Source: Firmicutes bacterium UBA5420
Lineage (GTDB): Bacteria > Bacillota > Limnochordia > Darwinibacteriales > Darwinibacteriaceae
NCBI GenBank assembly: GCA_002409455.1
Contig: DHNI01000026.1
Span: forward strand, 58,671-83,368
Direction of reading: 5' to 3'
Length of the DNA stretch: 24,698 bases
Positions within the stretch are counted from its first letter, which is position 1, and the number at the start of each line of letters is the position of its first letter. Positions 7,490-15,847 of this stretch are shown here, in pieces. Made by a program: the position numbers and the translations under genes. The notes below the pieces were generated by a model that was not told where the DNA came from, ran no database searches, and saw nothing but the letters and a program-made list of their open reading frames with translations.

Positions 7490-8644
7490 ATGAGAATTAA
7501 CAGGCACAAAAAGCTGTTTACAATTGGTGGTATAGTTATCTTAACCTTGCTACTTCAATTGTCCCTTGTTTTCGCGCAGGATTTCCCAAGAGGACTGCAC
7601 CTGAGTTGGCAAAATGATCCAGCCACGACCATGACTCTTATGTGGCGCTCTGGGCCAGATACCGAAGGTGTTGTAGAATACGGAACAAGCCCCGAATATG
7701 CATATTCCGTAGAAAGCGAAGTCCACAGCTATAGGTATGGACGAACAGATGTGTACTGGCATACCGCGGAGCTAACTGGGCTGGAGCCCAACACGATATA
7801 CCATTATCGGGTAGGAACTTCGGAGCCCTGGCAGAGTGAGAATTATACGTTTAAGACCGGTATTCCTGAAGGAGATGATACACCCTTTAGAATTGCAGTC
7901 ATAACTGACACTCACGGACATCATGATAATCAGAAGAAAGTACTAGAAGCGATCAAGGAAGAGAATGTGGATTTTATTCTTGGACTTGGCGATTTCACTG
8001 ACACAGGCAACCAAGTCGAGTGGGATATCTGGTTTTCTGCTGGTGAAGGATTGCTAAGCGAAATGCCTTTCATATCAGTGCATGGCAACCATGAAGGAAA
8101 CCAAACGACCTATTGGGAGCAATTTGCTTATCCAGGCAATGAAAGATGGTTTTCACTTGATTACGGTACCGTTCATCTCGTGTTTTTAATGGCAGCAAGC
8201 GAGCCGCTTGCCGTGGAGCAAGTTCCTTGGATCCAGCAAGATCTACAAGCTAACAATAATCCCTGGACTATCGCCATGGGCCATATCCCTCTGTATTCAG
8301 CTGGACTAAATCATGGGTCGTCTGATTACTTAATCGCCCATTGGGCCAGCATTTTTGACGAACACGGCGTAAATCTATACTTGGCAGGGCACAATCATTG
8401 CTACGAGAGAAGCTTGCCCGTCAAAGATGGTCGCGTTGATGCAGAAGGGGTTATGTATATAACACATGGACCCGTGGGAGAGAAATTGTATGCGGTGGGC
8501 CAGGAGTGGTGGACAGATGTGGCTATTGAGAACGTCTCCATGTATGTGCTTTATAGTGTGGAGGGTTCTCAGATAAAGGGAACCGCTAAAGCGTTGGACG
8601 GTTCTATACTAGACGAGTTTGTGCTTGAACATCCTAGTTTCTAG
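7490..8644 (+). CDS. Exported purple-acid-phosphatase-like metallophosphoesterase, copy 3
   Basis: This 384-residue protein starts at ATG 7490, after a GAAGGGGGA site, and has a signal peptide ending near VFAQD. It has the fullest active site of the three: D140-T-H142, D168 (LGDF), N200-H201-E202 (GNHE), H265 and H301/H303 (GHNH). The N-terminal fibronectin-like domain is highly similar to the other two copies (LSWQNDPATTMTLMWRS). The tyrosine of true purple acid phosphatases is absent, so the metal pair may differ from Fe-Zn or Fe-Mn. The three genes clearly arose by tandem duplication and have diverged. It is the last gene of the operon, facing the convergent rpiR copy B across a hairpin. 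Confidence 0.88.
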   Translation: MRINRHKKLFTIGGIVILTLLLQLSLVFAQDFPRGLHLSWQNDPATTMTLMWRSGPDTEGVVEYGTSPEYAYSVESEVHSYRYGRTDVYWHTAELTGLEPNTIYHYRVGTSEPWQSENYTFKTGIPEGDDTPFRIAVITDTHGHHDNQKKVLEAIKEENVDFILGLGDFTDTGNQVEWDIWFSAGEGLLSEMPFISVHGNHEGNQTTYWEQFAYPGNERWFSLDYGTVHLVFLMAASEPLAVEQVPWIQQDLQANNNPWTIAMGHIPLYSAGLNHGSSDYLIAHWASIFDEHGVNLYLAGHNHCYERSLPVKDGRVDAEGVMYITHGPVGEKLYAVGQEWWTDVAIENVSMYVLYSVEGSQIKGTAKALDGSILDEFVLEHPSF

Positions 8645-8654
8645 GATCATGCAA

Positions 8655-8695
8655 AGAAAGCGCTAGTACTCTAGCTTTGAGCATTAGCGCTTTCT
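8655..8695. terminator. Hairpin between convergent operons
   Basis: An 11-bp perfect stem (AGAAAGCGCTA at 8655-8665 with its complement at 8685-8695) has a 19-base loop, which itself may fold. It lies between the stops of the third phosphoesterase (8644) and rpiR copy B (8697). Neither side has a long T run, though the minus side reads CTTTCTTTG. It is probably a weak bidirectional terminator. Confidence 0.5.
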
Positions 8696-8696
8696 G

Positions 8697-9530
8697 CTAA
8701 AAAATCGCAGTTGATTGCTTTCGCAAGAGGGCGACTGAGACTACTAAAGTGTCTAAGACTGCGAGCTGGGCTACCCTGCTAGCGCCAGCCTCCGCTCCGA
8801 TGGGGGTCTCTACAACTGCCGTAATGAGGGGCAAATCGCATTCTAGGGCTAGGGGATGATTAGGGTAGTTTGTAATGGCAATTGTGGTAACATCACGTGC
8901 CCGCGCCATTTGCACAGTGCGTACAATGGTCTCTGTTAAGCCAGTGTGTGATATAGCCACAACTACATCCTGTTCGCCTAGCAATTTTATCGAAGACTCT
9001 TGGGTGGTTTCGTCCACCCACGCTGAACAGCGAATTCCTGAACGCAGGAACTGAAATAGTGCACTTTGAGCAATATACCCAGAGCCACCGTGCCCATGAA
9101 TTTCTACATTTTTGGCGTTGGCAATTTTTTTGGCGGCTTCGGTTAGAATTTCTTTGTCGACGGTAGCCATGGTTGATTCTAACGTGCGCTGATGGAGAGC
9201 AAAGAGTTTGCCCATGACTGCAGCGGGCTGGTCACTCAAGGAAATCTCTTCATAGACTGGCAGAACCTCCTCGCTTGGTGGTATCAACATATCCTCCAAG
9301 AAAGATCGTTTGAAGTCTAAGAACCCTTTAAACTTCAACTTCTTCGTAAACCTTACCACCGTTGTTTCGCTTACTCCGGCACTGCTTGCCAAATCAGAGA
9401 TGGAGAGCAAGCTAATGTTGTAAGGGTTCTCCAACAAGTAATTAGCTACAGTGAGCTCACTCTTGCTCAACTCGTGCAAAGTCTCCCGGATTGTCGTCAA
9501 TACCTCGCCGCGGCTTTTTTCGATAGCCAT
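8697..9530 (-). CDS. RpiR/MurR-family regulator with SIS domain (copy B)
   Basis: This 277-residue paralogue of the regulator at 2762-3574 has a single-residue insertion near residue 89 and a few extra C-terminal residues. The helix-turn-helix is nearly unchanged (LASSAGVSETTVVRFTKK) and the SIS motifs are intact (GHGGSGYIAQSAL, AISHTGLTETI). Because the recognition helix region is almost identical, both regulators probably bind the same DNA motif, while SIS-domain differences could alter the inducer. The ATG at 9528-9530 follows AAAGGAGATA. It is divergent from the isomerase/kinase/ABC operon and convergent with the phosphoesterase operon. It is expected to control the operon that begins at 9803, and cross-talk with copy A is likely. 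Confidence 0.9.
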   Translation of the reverse strand: MAIEKSRGEVLTTIRETLHELSKSELTVANYLLENPYNISLLSISDLASSAGVSETTVVRFTKKLKFKGFLDFKRSFLEDMLIPPSEEVLPVYEEISLSDQPAAVMGKLFALHQRTLESTMATVDKEILTEAAKKIANAKNVEIHGHGGSGYIAQSALFQFLRSGIRCSAWVDETTQESSIKLLGEQDVVVAISHTGLTETIVRTVQMARARDVTTIAITNYPNHPLALECDLPLITAVVETPIGAEAGASRVAQLAVLDTLVVSVALLRKQSTAIF

Positions 9531-9580
9531 CTGCTATCTCCTTTCTGTTGAATTTGTCGATTGTGGTAATCATAACCCCT

Positions 9581-9610
9581 ATATTAGCCATTTGGAGGAA
9601 AAAATCCTCT
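9581..9610 (-). promoter_or_regulatory. rpiR copy B promoter -10 with overlapping palindromic operator
   Basis: TAATAT on the minus strand (9581-9586) is followed seven bases upstream by GGAGGAAAAAATCCTCT (9594-9610), a 17-bp near-perfect palindrome. This is the same arrangement as copy A at 3628-3657. The matching sequence, spacing and position make an autoregulatory RpiR site the best reading. Confidence 0.55.
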
Positions 9611-9729
9611 TTTAAAGGGAGAACGTATTAAGGTGTTAAAAAAACGGCTCTAACCAAGCTCTTTCTAGCAAAAATTTGTTTAAAAAGAGACCGTGGTATT
9701 TGCAAAAAGAAAAAATATATCCAAAAAAG

Positions 9730-9757
9730 GGAGGAATTATTTCGTTTCCGGAGAACA
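9730..9757 (+). promoter_or_regulatory. Downstream operator-like element of the isomerase/kinase/ABC operon
   Basis: GGAGGAATTATTTCGTT (9730-9746) has a good left arm but a decayed right arm. It is followed by CCGGAGAACA (9748-9757), exactly as at 3776 and 3794. It lies 136 bases from its partner at 9594 (135 bases in copy A). It is just downstream of an AT-rich block (9711-9727) that may carry the rightward promoter, and 46 bases before the isomerase start. The rest of the 272-base spacer shows nothing I recognise. Confidence 0.45.
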
Positions 9758-9802
9758 GTATATTTGAGAATGTAAAAATACAGCTAAAAAGGCGTGGTAT
9801 AT

Positions 9803-10663
9803 ATGAAGATTGGTATCACTTTACCCCTTGATTATCTCATTGATAATGCAACCTGTCCATCAGATTTGTTGTGGACAAAAATGTTTCCTAGCGCATCCAC
9901 GTGTTTGGCCTTTTTGGGCGATCATGGAGTCCGTTCTGTTGAGATTAATAAACTTACCAATAGCACCGATCCAGAGCTCATTAGACAGGCAATTGATGTA
10001 GTTATTGGTGCAGGTCATCAAGTAACACTACATGGTTGGCTACCCATGGATGCAAACCCTGGGGAGATACCGGTTTTGTTCGAAGCAGCGGAAAAAGCGT
10101 TAGCCGCACATCGCATTACCGAATCTATACCCGTTGCAGTTCATGGCCATCACGTGAGAGAACCGCTCAATCAAGAGCAGGCCACAGCTAAGACAGTAGT
10201 TGATTTGACCCACTTAGTTGAAGCTCATGCGAAGCGGAAGTCATTGTTTGTTCCAGCCTTAGAGGTTTGTCGGGATAAACCAGGCGGTCCAGTAGGTGTC
10301 ACTTATTCGGAGCTTCTCGCTATAGCGAGCCAAATCCCCAGTATACCGCTGAGCTTTTGTTGGGACATGGGGCATAGTCAAATAAATTATATCAAGCAGG
10401 ATCATCCGCCCTTCCCAGAACCTGAGTTTGTGAAACGCACGATTCATACCCATATCCATGATCTAAACCCAGATGGGGTTACCCATGGACCTTTGCTTCG
10501 TACTGATGGATACATCAAAGATTGCCTTACCATTTTGCGTGAAGGAGGATACCAGGGGATATACAATCTAGAGCTCTATCCGTTACGTTGGCCAAAATCT
10601 CTTGATCACAAAACCGGATTAGCCGCCAGCCTCAACAATCTACGTACAATGATCCAAAAATAA
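9803..10663 (+). CDS. Sugar-phosphate isomerase/epimerase-like TIM-barrel enzyme
   Basis: A 286-residue protein of the xylose-isomerase-like TIM-barrel superfamily, which includes IolE, IolI, IolH and tagatose/psicose epimerases. The likely divalent-metal and acid-base residues are visible: E154 (ALEVC), D188 and H191 (CWDMGH), a histidine cluster H215/H217/H219 (HTHIHD) and E257 (NLELYP). ATG 9803 was chosen over GTG 9794 because the weak AAAAAGGCG site is better spaced and the protein then starts MKIGITLP, as is usual for the family. It is the first gene of an operon with a PfkB kinase 17 bases downstream, so it probably isomerises, epimerises or dehydrates the imported sugar or cyclitol. 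The substrate cannot be assigned. Confidence 0.8.
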   Translation: MKIGITLPLDYLIDNATCPSDLLWTKMFPSASTCLAFLGDHGVRSVEINKLTNSTDPELIRQAIDVVIGAGHQVTLHGWLPMDANPGEIPVLFEAAEKALAAHRITESIPVAVHGHHVREPLNQEQATAKTVVDLTHLVEAHAKRKSLFVPALEVCRDKPGGPVGVTYSELLAIASQIPSIPLSFCWDMGHSQINYIKQDHPPFPEPEFVKRTIHTHIHDLNPDGVTHGPLLRTDGYIKDCLTILREGGYQGIYNLELYPLRWPKSLDHKTGLAASLNNLRTMIQK

Positions 10664-10680
10664 TTAAGGAGGATTCGATT

Positions 10681-11580
10681 ATGCAACAATATGACATTGT
10701 TTTTCTCGGACACTACACAAAGGACACAATCATCTCACAGGCAGGAACACGCTATGTCGATGGTGGGGCTTTCAACTACGGGGCCCAGATGGCTGCTCGC
10801 CTAGGTATGAAAGTCGGAGCGGTGACACGCTTAGCCAAGGAGGATCAGCGTGTGGTGGATGCCCTAGAGAAGCTTGGGATCTCAACCCACATTACATATA
10901 CAGAACAGTCTACTTGTTTGATCTTAGAATACCCGACGAGTAATGTTGATGAACGGCTCATTCACGTGCAAAGTACCGCGTCTTCTTTCACACCAGAGGA
11001 TGTGGCTGGCATTTCTGCGAAGTGCTTTTTGATTGGACCATCCATTCGGGGCGAAGTTCCTGAAGAGGTTTTGGACGCCTTGCGCGCAACAGGGACGCGC
11101 ATATCCCTCGATGTCCAGGGTTTTCTACGCATCCCTGTAAACGGAACTCTAGTCAATGATAGCTGGGCGGACAAAGCAAGAATTCTTCCCAAAGTTGATG
11201 TCTTAAAGACCGATGCTGTAGAAGCGCATATGCTCACTGGTACAACGGATATTTACAAAGCAGCGCAAATCTTGGCAGATTATGGTCCCGAAGAAGTAGT
11301 TCTTACCCATCGCAATGGTGTTCTGGTTTTGGTGGATGGCCAATATTATGAAGCTGGGTTTTTCCCGAAGCAGTTAGTAGGTCGCAGTGGGCGTGGAGAC
11401 ACCTGCATCTCTTCTTATATGGTAGGGCGCCTCACTATGCCGCCGAAGGAAGCCACGAAGTTTGCTGCAGCCGTAACGAGCTTGAAGATGGAAGCAGAAG
11501 GTCCATTCAGTGGAACAATAGACGACGTGCATAGATTGTTGGAGGAAAAGTATGCTGATCCAGATTTGGCTACAGGCTAA
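10681..11580 (+). CDS. PfkB-family carbohydrate kinase
   Basis: A 299-residue ribokinase-fold kinase that transfers phosphate from ATP to a sugar, sugar acid or nucleoside. The start at ATG 10681 is eight bases after AAGGAGGA. The N-terminal substrate region reads DGGAFNYGAQMAARLG, the place of the family's GG motif. The C-terminal signature is SGRGDTC with the catalytic base Asp240; GRGD instead of the common GAGD occurs in a subgroup of the family. The following helix, KFAAAVTSLKME, is typical. It shares an operon with the isomerase and an ABC importer, so it likely phosphorylates the imported substrate or its isomer. An IolC-like role (5-dehydro-2-deoxygluconokinase) is attractive because an IolB-like gene lies at 24139, but the sequence is not diagnostic. 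Confidence 0.88.
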   Translation: MQQYDIVFLGHYTKDTIISQAGTRYVDGGAFNYGAQMAARLGMKVGAVTRLAKEDQRVVDALEKLGISTHITYTEQSTCLILEYPTSNVDERLIHVQSTASSFTPEDVAGISAKCFLIGPSIRGEVPEEVLDALRATGTRISLDVQGFLRIPVNGTLVNDSWADKARILPKVDVLKTDAVEAHMLTGTTDIYKAAQILADYGPEEVVLTHRNGVLVLVDGQYYEAGFFPKQLVGRSGRGDTCISSYMVGRLTMPPKEATKFAAAVTSLKMEAEGPFSGTIDDVHRLLEEKYADPDLATG

Positions 11581-11656
11581 GGTTATTTAGGGGGGTGGAT
11601 ATTCAAAACTGACGTTTGGCTTCGCTTTTAATCAAAGACAAAGGAGTGACTAGATT

Positions 11657-12769
11657 ATGAAGATCACGCGAAAAGCAACGTTAATTGGACTGACTGCTAT
11701 TTTGCTTGTGATGGCCCTAGCGTTTGCCATTCAAGCCGCTGAAGAAGATTGGGATGCTATCATTGCTGCCGCGCAGCAAGAGGGCTCGTTAACTGTCTAC
11801 AACCCATCAAGTAGAATGGGTATTGCAGCAGAATTATTTGAGGAGAAGTATGGCATTAAGGTCGAATGGTCAAAAATGAACGATGTGGAGATTAGTGACC
11901 GTGTAGCCCGCGAACATGAAGCTGGGGTTAGGGGAGCGGACGTTATCATCACCGAGGATGCAGCCATCCTCATGGCTCAACTACTGCCACAGGGATATGT
12001 GGTCAACTATGTTCCACCTACACACAAAGATGTGATCCCTGTCGAGTATCAAAATCCCCTCGTCCATCAGCATCAACCTCGGATCATTGGTTTCAACAAC
12101 GAGGTTTACTCTGAGGCGCCCATTAAAAATCTATGGGATTTGACAACTCCTGAATGGAGAGGCAAGTTCATGATGCGCGATCCCCAGCTGACCTCGACGA
12201 ATCTAGCTTGGTTTGCAGAGATAATTGAACATGCCGATCTCATGGCAGCAGAGTATGAGCGGCACTTTGGTGAGCCCATTGAGCTCACCACACCTAATGC
12301 TGGCTGGGAGTTCGTTAAACGGCTTGCAAACAATCGCCCCATCATGTTTTCTAGCGACACAGATGTTTCGGATGCCGTTGGAGCTCGCGGGCAGACAAAT
12401 CCCCCGATTGGCCTGTATGTAATCGGTAAACATCGGGAAATAGAGGAAAAAAACCTCGCGCTGGAAGCAGCGTATGGACTTGAGCCTACACTGGGTTACC
12501 TATACCCTGCTTTCTTGGTTATGACTGCGAATTCTCACAGCCCGAATGCTGCAAAACTGTTCATCAGTTTCCTATTGGAAGAGGAAGGAATGAGTGCATG
12601 GTCAGGGGATATGGGGAACTTCTCTACCAACCCGACTATCCCTCCGCACGAAGATGATCCACTTGGTGGAACCGCTGCTTGGGCAGAAGTAACATTCCCA
12701 TTGAATGCGCAAACCACGATAAAATATTATGCTGATCTCTTCGACTTCTGGTTATTACATGCTCGATAG
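11657..12769 (+). CDS. ABC transporter extracellular solute-binding protein, copy 1
   Basis: A 370-residue family 1 periplasmic-type binding protein of the AfuA/FbpA/phosphonate group. It starts at ATG 11657 after GGAGTGAC. The signal peptide ends near FAIQAAEED and has no lipobox cysteine, so the protein is either periplasmic in a diderm cell or freely secreted. The mature domain begins DWDAIIAAAQQEGSLTVYN, the usual first strand of this family. The adjacent tyrosine pair of iron-binding FbpA is not seen at the expected interior position, so an iron(III) substrate is unlikely. Relatives carry hexose phosphates (AfuA), 2-aminoethylphosphonate or organic acids. With secreted phosphoesterases and an IMPase nearby, a phosphorylated sugar or polyol is my preferred ligand, by inference. 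A near-identical copy lies at 15848. Confidence 0.88.
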   Translation: MKITRKATLIGLTAILLVMALAFAIQAAEEDWDAIIAAAQQEGSLTVYNPSSRMGIAAELFEEKYGIKVEWSKMNDVEISDRVAREHEAGVRGADVIITEDAAILMAQLLPQGYVVNYVPPTHKDVIPVEYQNPLVHQHQPRIIGFNNEVYSEAPIKNLWDLTTPEWRGKFMMRDPQLTSTNLAWFAEIIEHADLMAAEYERHFGEPIELTTPNAGWEFVKRLANNRPIMFSSDTDVSDAVGARGQTNPPIGLYVIGKHREIEEKNLALEAAYGLEPTLGYLYPAFLVMTANSHSPNAAKLFISFLLEEEGMSAWSGDMGNFSTNPTIPPHEDDPLGGTAAWAEVTFPLNAQTTIKYYADLFDFWLLHAR

Positions 12770-12779
12770 AGATAAGTAG

Positions 12780-12807
12780 GGCATAGGGATCGCTTGATCC
12801 CTATGCC
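12780..12807 (+). promoter_or_regulatory. Intercistronic hairpin after binding protein copy 1
   Basis: A perfect 12-bp stem (GGCATAGGGATC with GATCCCTATGCC) has a four-base GCTT loop. No T tract follows (TGTCCGATAAAG), and the permease gene starts 28 bases later. It probably protects the upstream mRNA or lowers read-through, so that binding protein outnumbers permease, as in other ABC operons. The same hairpin follows copy 2. Confidence 0.65.
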
Positions 12808-12835
12808 TGTCCGATAAAGGGGGTATCCGAAGAAA

Positions 12836-14674
12836 ATGAGAACCACAACAGAGCAATCTAATCAGGGGAAAGTCCCCTTGCTTCTCGAACGTACCTGGAA
12901 TCGTGGCCGTCGAGTGGTAGCCAACCCTCCCATGCTTTTGAGCATTCTCTTGCTCGGAGTGTTCGTATATTTGATTATTGTACCCTTGATCAGCCTGGTT
13001 CATTCCAGCGTGACACTACACAGCCGAGATACCTTAAGGGTGCTTGGCGGCAAGGTAGGAGAACTTACAAATTTCTATTTTCAACGCGTCTTTGCCAGTA
13101 ACATAAGTGAAGTACTGTTTTATCAACCCTTGCTTAATACGCTTTTGATTTCTTTTTCTATGTCAGCGTTGGCAATTTCCATTGGTTGTATCTTAGCCTG
13201 GGTCGTTGTTCGTACAGATATTCCATTTAAAAAGCTTTTTGCTAGTGCCGCAGTGGTACCATTTATTTTGCCATCGTGGACTATATCCTTGGCGTGGATG
13301 ACAATTTTCAAAAACCGCACCGTTGGAGGGTCTGCTGGGATTCTGGAATACTTTGGAGTACAATTGCCAGACTGGATTTCCTATGGCCCTGTTCCGATTA
13401 TTATCTGTATGGCCCTCCACTATTATCCATTTACGTATCTGTTAGTTGGTAGTGCATTGCGCGACTTTGATACTAGACTAGAAGAGGCTGCCTTGGTCTT
13501 AGGGGCAAAGCAGTCGATCATTTTCCGTCGTGTGATTCTAGCGGTCGTTGCCCCAGCTATCCTGTCTTCTTTTATTTTAACGATCTCTCGTGGAATTGGT
13601 TCCTTTAGTACGCCTGTTTTCCTTGGGAACCCCATTAACTATCGCGTGTTATCTACCAGGATGTATGCGAGTTTACAAACGGGAAGCCCTGGAGACGCTT
13701 ATGTGATCGCGATAGTCATGATCCTTCTTGCGATACTGCTGATGTTCTTGAGCAATAAGGTGCTCGGAAAACGAAAGTCGTTCGTGACCATTACCGGTAA
13801 AGCACCTAAGCCGCAACTTTTTAAATTGAAAAAACTGCGTATTCCAGTAACGATCGCAGTGGGGTTGTTTCTTTTCTGCGTCATCGTTGTACCCCTCTTT
13901 GTGTTAGCAGCAGACACGTTCATGCGCGTACCCGGTGTCTATAGTTTGGATAATTTCACGCTCCATTATTGGATTGGGGAGTCTACGCCGGGATTGGTCG
14001 ATGGAAGGCCGGGTATCTTGCGGAATCCTTCTACCTGGGCTGCCTTGTGGAATAGTGTGAAGCTTGGCATTTCTGCTTCTGCGTTGTGTGGTTTCTTTGG
14101 TATCCTGATCGGCTACACCGTAGTTCGCATGCGCGGAACACGCATTTCCACCGTCTTGGATCAACTATCATTTATACCGTATTTGATTCCCAGTATCGCT
14201 TTTGGTGCCATTTATCTGTCCCTCTTCGCGGTACGGAGAGGCCCAATTCCAAGCTTGTATGGGTCATTTTTGCTTCTTATCTTAGCCACAATGGCTAAGA
14301 ACTTCCCGTTCGCGGCTAAAGCAGGTAGTTCGGCTATGATGCAACTGGGTCATGAAGTAGAAGAAGCTGGAATCATTGCCGGGGCAGGTTGGTTTACTCG
14401 TATGAGGCGTCTTATTCTTCCTCTACAGCGTTCTGGTCTACTGAGCGCCGTCATGCTGCCATTCATCTCAGCAATGCGCGAACTAAGCATGGTGGTAATT
14501 CTGACTACTCCCGGAACACAACTTCTTACCACGCTTACGTTTCAGTATTCGGATTATGGTTTTCTGCATATGTCCAATGCGGTTGTCTTGTTGTTGGTAG
14601 TAATCATTGTAATTATGCAGTTTATTTTGCAGAAAATAACCGGAAGTGACTTATCTGAAGGATTAGGAGGTTAG
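12836..14674 (+). CDS. Fused two-domain ABC transporter permease (AfuB/FbpB-like)
   Basis: This 612-residue permease joins two homologous membrane domains in one chain, as in iron(III), thiamine and hexose-phosphate importers. Each half has about six hydrophobic segments and one EAA loop for contact with the ATPase. The first is near residue 216 (EEAALVLGAKQSIIFRR) and the second near residue 509 (EEAGIIAGAGWFTRMRR). A basic linker (about 305-335) separates the halves. The start at ATG 12836 follows AAAGGGGGT. The N-terminal 30 residues are polar and cytoplasmic. It works with the ATPase five bases downstream and the two binding proteins flanking the pair. The substrate depends on the binding proteins. 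Confidence 0.92.
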   Translation: MRTTTEQSNQGKVPLLLERTWNRGRRVVANPPMLLSILLLGVFVYLIIVPLISLVHSSVTLHSRDTLRVLGGKVGELTNFYFQRVFASNISEVLFYQPLLNTLLISFSMSALAISIGCILAWVVVRTDIPFKKLFASAAVVPFILPSWTISLAWMTIFKNRTVGGSAGILEYFGVQLPDWISYGPVPIIICMALHYYPFTYLLVGSALRDFDTRLEEAALVLGAKQSIIFRRVILAVVAPAILSSFILTISRGIGSFSTPVFLGNPINYRVLSTRMYASLQTGSPGDAYVIAIVMILLAILLMFLSNKVLGKRKSFVTITGKAPKPQLFKLKKLRIPVTIAVGLFLFCVIVVPLFVLAADTFMRVPGVYSLDNFTLHYWIGESTPGLVDGRPGILRNPSTWAALWNSVKLGISASALCGFFGILIGYTVVRMRGTRISTVLDQLSFIPYLIPSIAFGAIYLSLFAVRRGPIPSLYGSFLLLILATMAKNFPFAAKAGSSAMMQLGHEVEEAGIIAGAGWFTRMRRLILPLQRSGLLSAVMLPFISAMRELSMVVILTTPGTQLLTTLTFQYSDYGFLHMSNAVVLLLVVIIVIMQFILQKITGSDLSEGLGG

Positions 14675-14679
14675 CTAAT

Positions 14680-15822
14680 ATGGCAGACATAAGATTAGAA
14701 AAGATTACGAAGCGTTGGGGCGACGTTGTTGCTGTCGATGATTTAGATTTGACCATCGAGGATGGTAGCTTTACTTGCTTGCTTGGCCCTTCAGGATGCG
14801 GCAAAACAACAACGTTGCGGATGGTTGCAGGCTTAGAAGAACCTACAGCAGGTCGGATCTATATTGGCGACAAGTTGATACATTGCTCGGAGAGGGGAAT
14901 CTCCGTTGGACCCCATCAACGTGGTGTGGGTCTAATCTTCCAAAGCTATGCTTTGTGGCCACACATGACTGTTTACCAGAATATTGCGTTTGGGCTTGAA
15001 ATGGAAAAAATGAATAAGGCGACAATTGAAACAAGGGTTCGTGAAGCGGCGAGTTGGATGCAACTTGAAGAATATCTACATCGATATCCATCAGAGCTAA
15101 GTGGGGGGCAACAGCAGCGTGTTGCCTTAGCACGTAGTCTTGCACCCCAGCCAGATTGCCTGCTGATGGATGAACCTTTGAGTAATCTCGATGCTAAGTT
15201 GCGCCTCGATATGCGTACCGAGTTAAAACGAATTCATGCCATGACAAACATGACAATTCTCTACGTTACCCATGACCAGCTCGAAGCCATTTCGATGGCT
15301 ACCGTAGTGGCTGTTATGAAGGATGGAAGACTGCAGCAACTAGAGGATCCTTTGAAACTTTACAAACACCCGAATAATCTGTTCGTCGCGAACTTTGTAG
15401 GTAGTCCGCCCATCAATGTGTTGCATGGGAACATTTTTGCAGAACAAGGTATTTGGCGTGTACGTACAAGCGACATGGTCTTCAGTTTGCAGAGAAACCC
15501 AGAGGACGACGTGCAGATTAAGGATGGACAAAATGTTGTCCTGGCAGTGCGTTCAGAGGACATAGTACTCGATGATCCTAGTGCCTCTTTTGCCATGACG
15601 ATCTATTCGAGCTTACCAACAGGATCGGACACGTTTGTGCGCTTAACCCGTGGCGACCTAGCCATGATGGCCAAACTCTACGAGTCAGATAGCCTACCTG
15701 TAGACAGCCAAGTTTCGGTGGGTTTTAGGCCAGAGCGTGTTTTGCTGTTCGACGAAGATACGGGGCAAAGGATCTCCCTAGGAAGCAGTTTGGTAGGTTT
15801 TACGGAGGCAACGGCTTCCTAA
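14680..15822 (+). CDS. ABC transporter ATP-binding protein (AfuC/PotA-like)
   Basis: This 380-residue ATPase energises import through the fused permease. Walker A is GPSGCGKTT (36-44), the Q-loop sits in LIFQSYALWPH, the signature is LSGGQQQR (140-147), Walker B is CLLMDEP with D164/E165, and the switch histidine is in YVTHDQLEA. The C-terminal part from about 240 is a TOBE-like regulatory and substrate-sensing region, in the usual CUT1/ferric-type length range. It starts at ATG 14680 after AGGAGGT, five bases past the permease stop. Its stop codon TAA (15820-15822) coincides with the first bases of the duplicated binding-protein unit, so the last codons may have been rewritten when the copy was inserted. 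Confidence 0.93.
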   Translation: MADIRLEKITKRWGDVVAVDDLDLTIEDGSFTCLLGPSGCGKTTTLRMVAGLEEPTAGRIYIGDKLIHCSERGISVGPHQRGVGLIFQSYALWPHMTVYQNIAFGLEMEKMNKATIETRVREAASWMQLEEYLHRYPSELSGGQQQRVALARSLAPQPDCLLMDEPLSNLDAKLRLDMRTELKRIHAMTNMTILYVTHDQLEAISMATVVAVMKDGRLQQLEDPLKLYKHPNNLFVANFVGSPPINVLHGNIFAEQGIWRVRTSDMVFSLQRNPEDDVQIKDGQNVVLAVRSEDIVLDDPSASFAMTIYSSLPTGSDTFVRLTRGDLAMMAKLYESDSLPVDSQVSVGFRPERVLLFDEDTGQRISLGSSLVGFTEATAS

Positions 15823-15847
15823 TCAAAAATACTGGAGTGACTAGATT

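Larger units (their letters stand above)
11629..12808 (+). repeat. Duplicated binding-protein unit, copy 1
   Basis: This stretch of about 1180 bases aligns without gaps to 15820-16999. The unit starts at TAATCAAA, includes the ribosome binding site GGAGTGACTAGATT, the whole binding-protein gene and the 3' hairpin, and ends just after GATCCCTATGCC. Identity falls off sharply outside these limits. Confidence 0.85.

Noticed and set aside
11389..11400. GRGD in place of GAGD in the PfkB signature as a defect
   Set aside because: GRGDT occurs in a recognised subgroup of PfkB kinases and the catalytic aspartate is present.
12780..12807. Hairpin after binding protein copy 1 as a full terminator
   Set aside because: No T tract follows and the permease gene with a ribosome binding site starts 28 bases later.
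13904..14164. Long open frames on the opposite strand of the permease and other genes
   Set aside because: They are shadows of clear coding sequences, with no ribosome binding sites or recognisable domains.
11657..15822. Annotation of the transporter as an iron(III) importer
   Set aside because: The layout fits that family, but the adjacent tyrosine pair of iron-binding proteins is not seen where expected, and the context is sugar phosphate metabolism.
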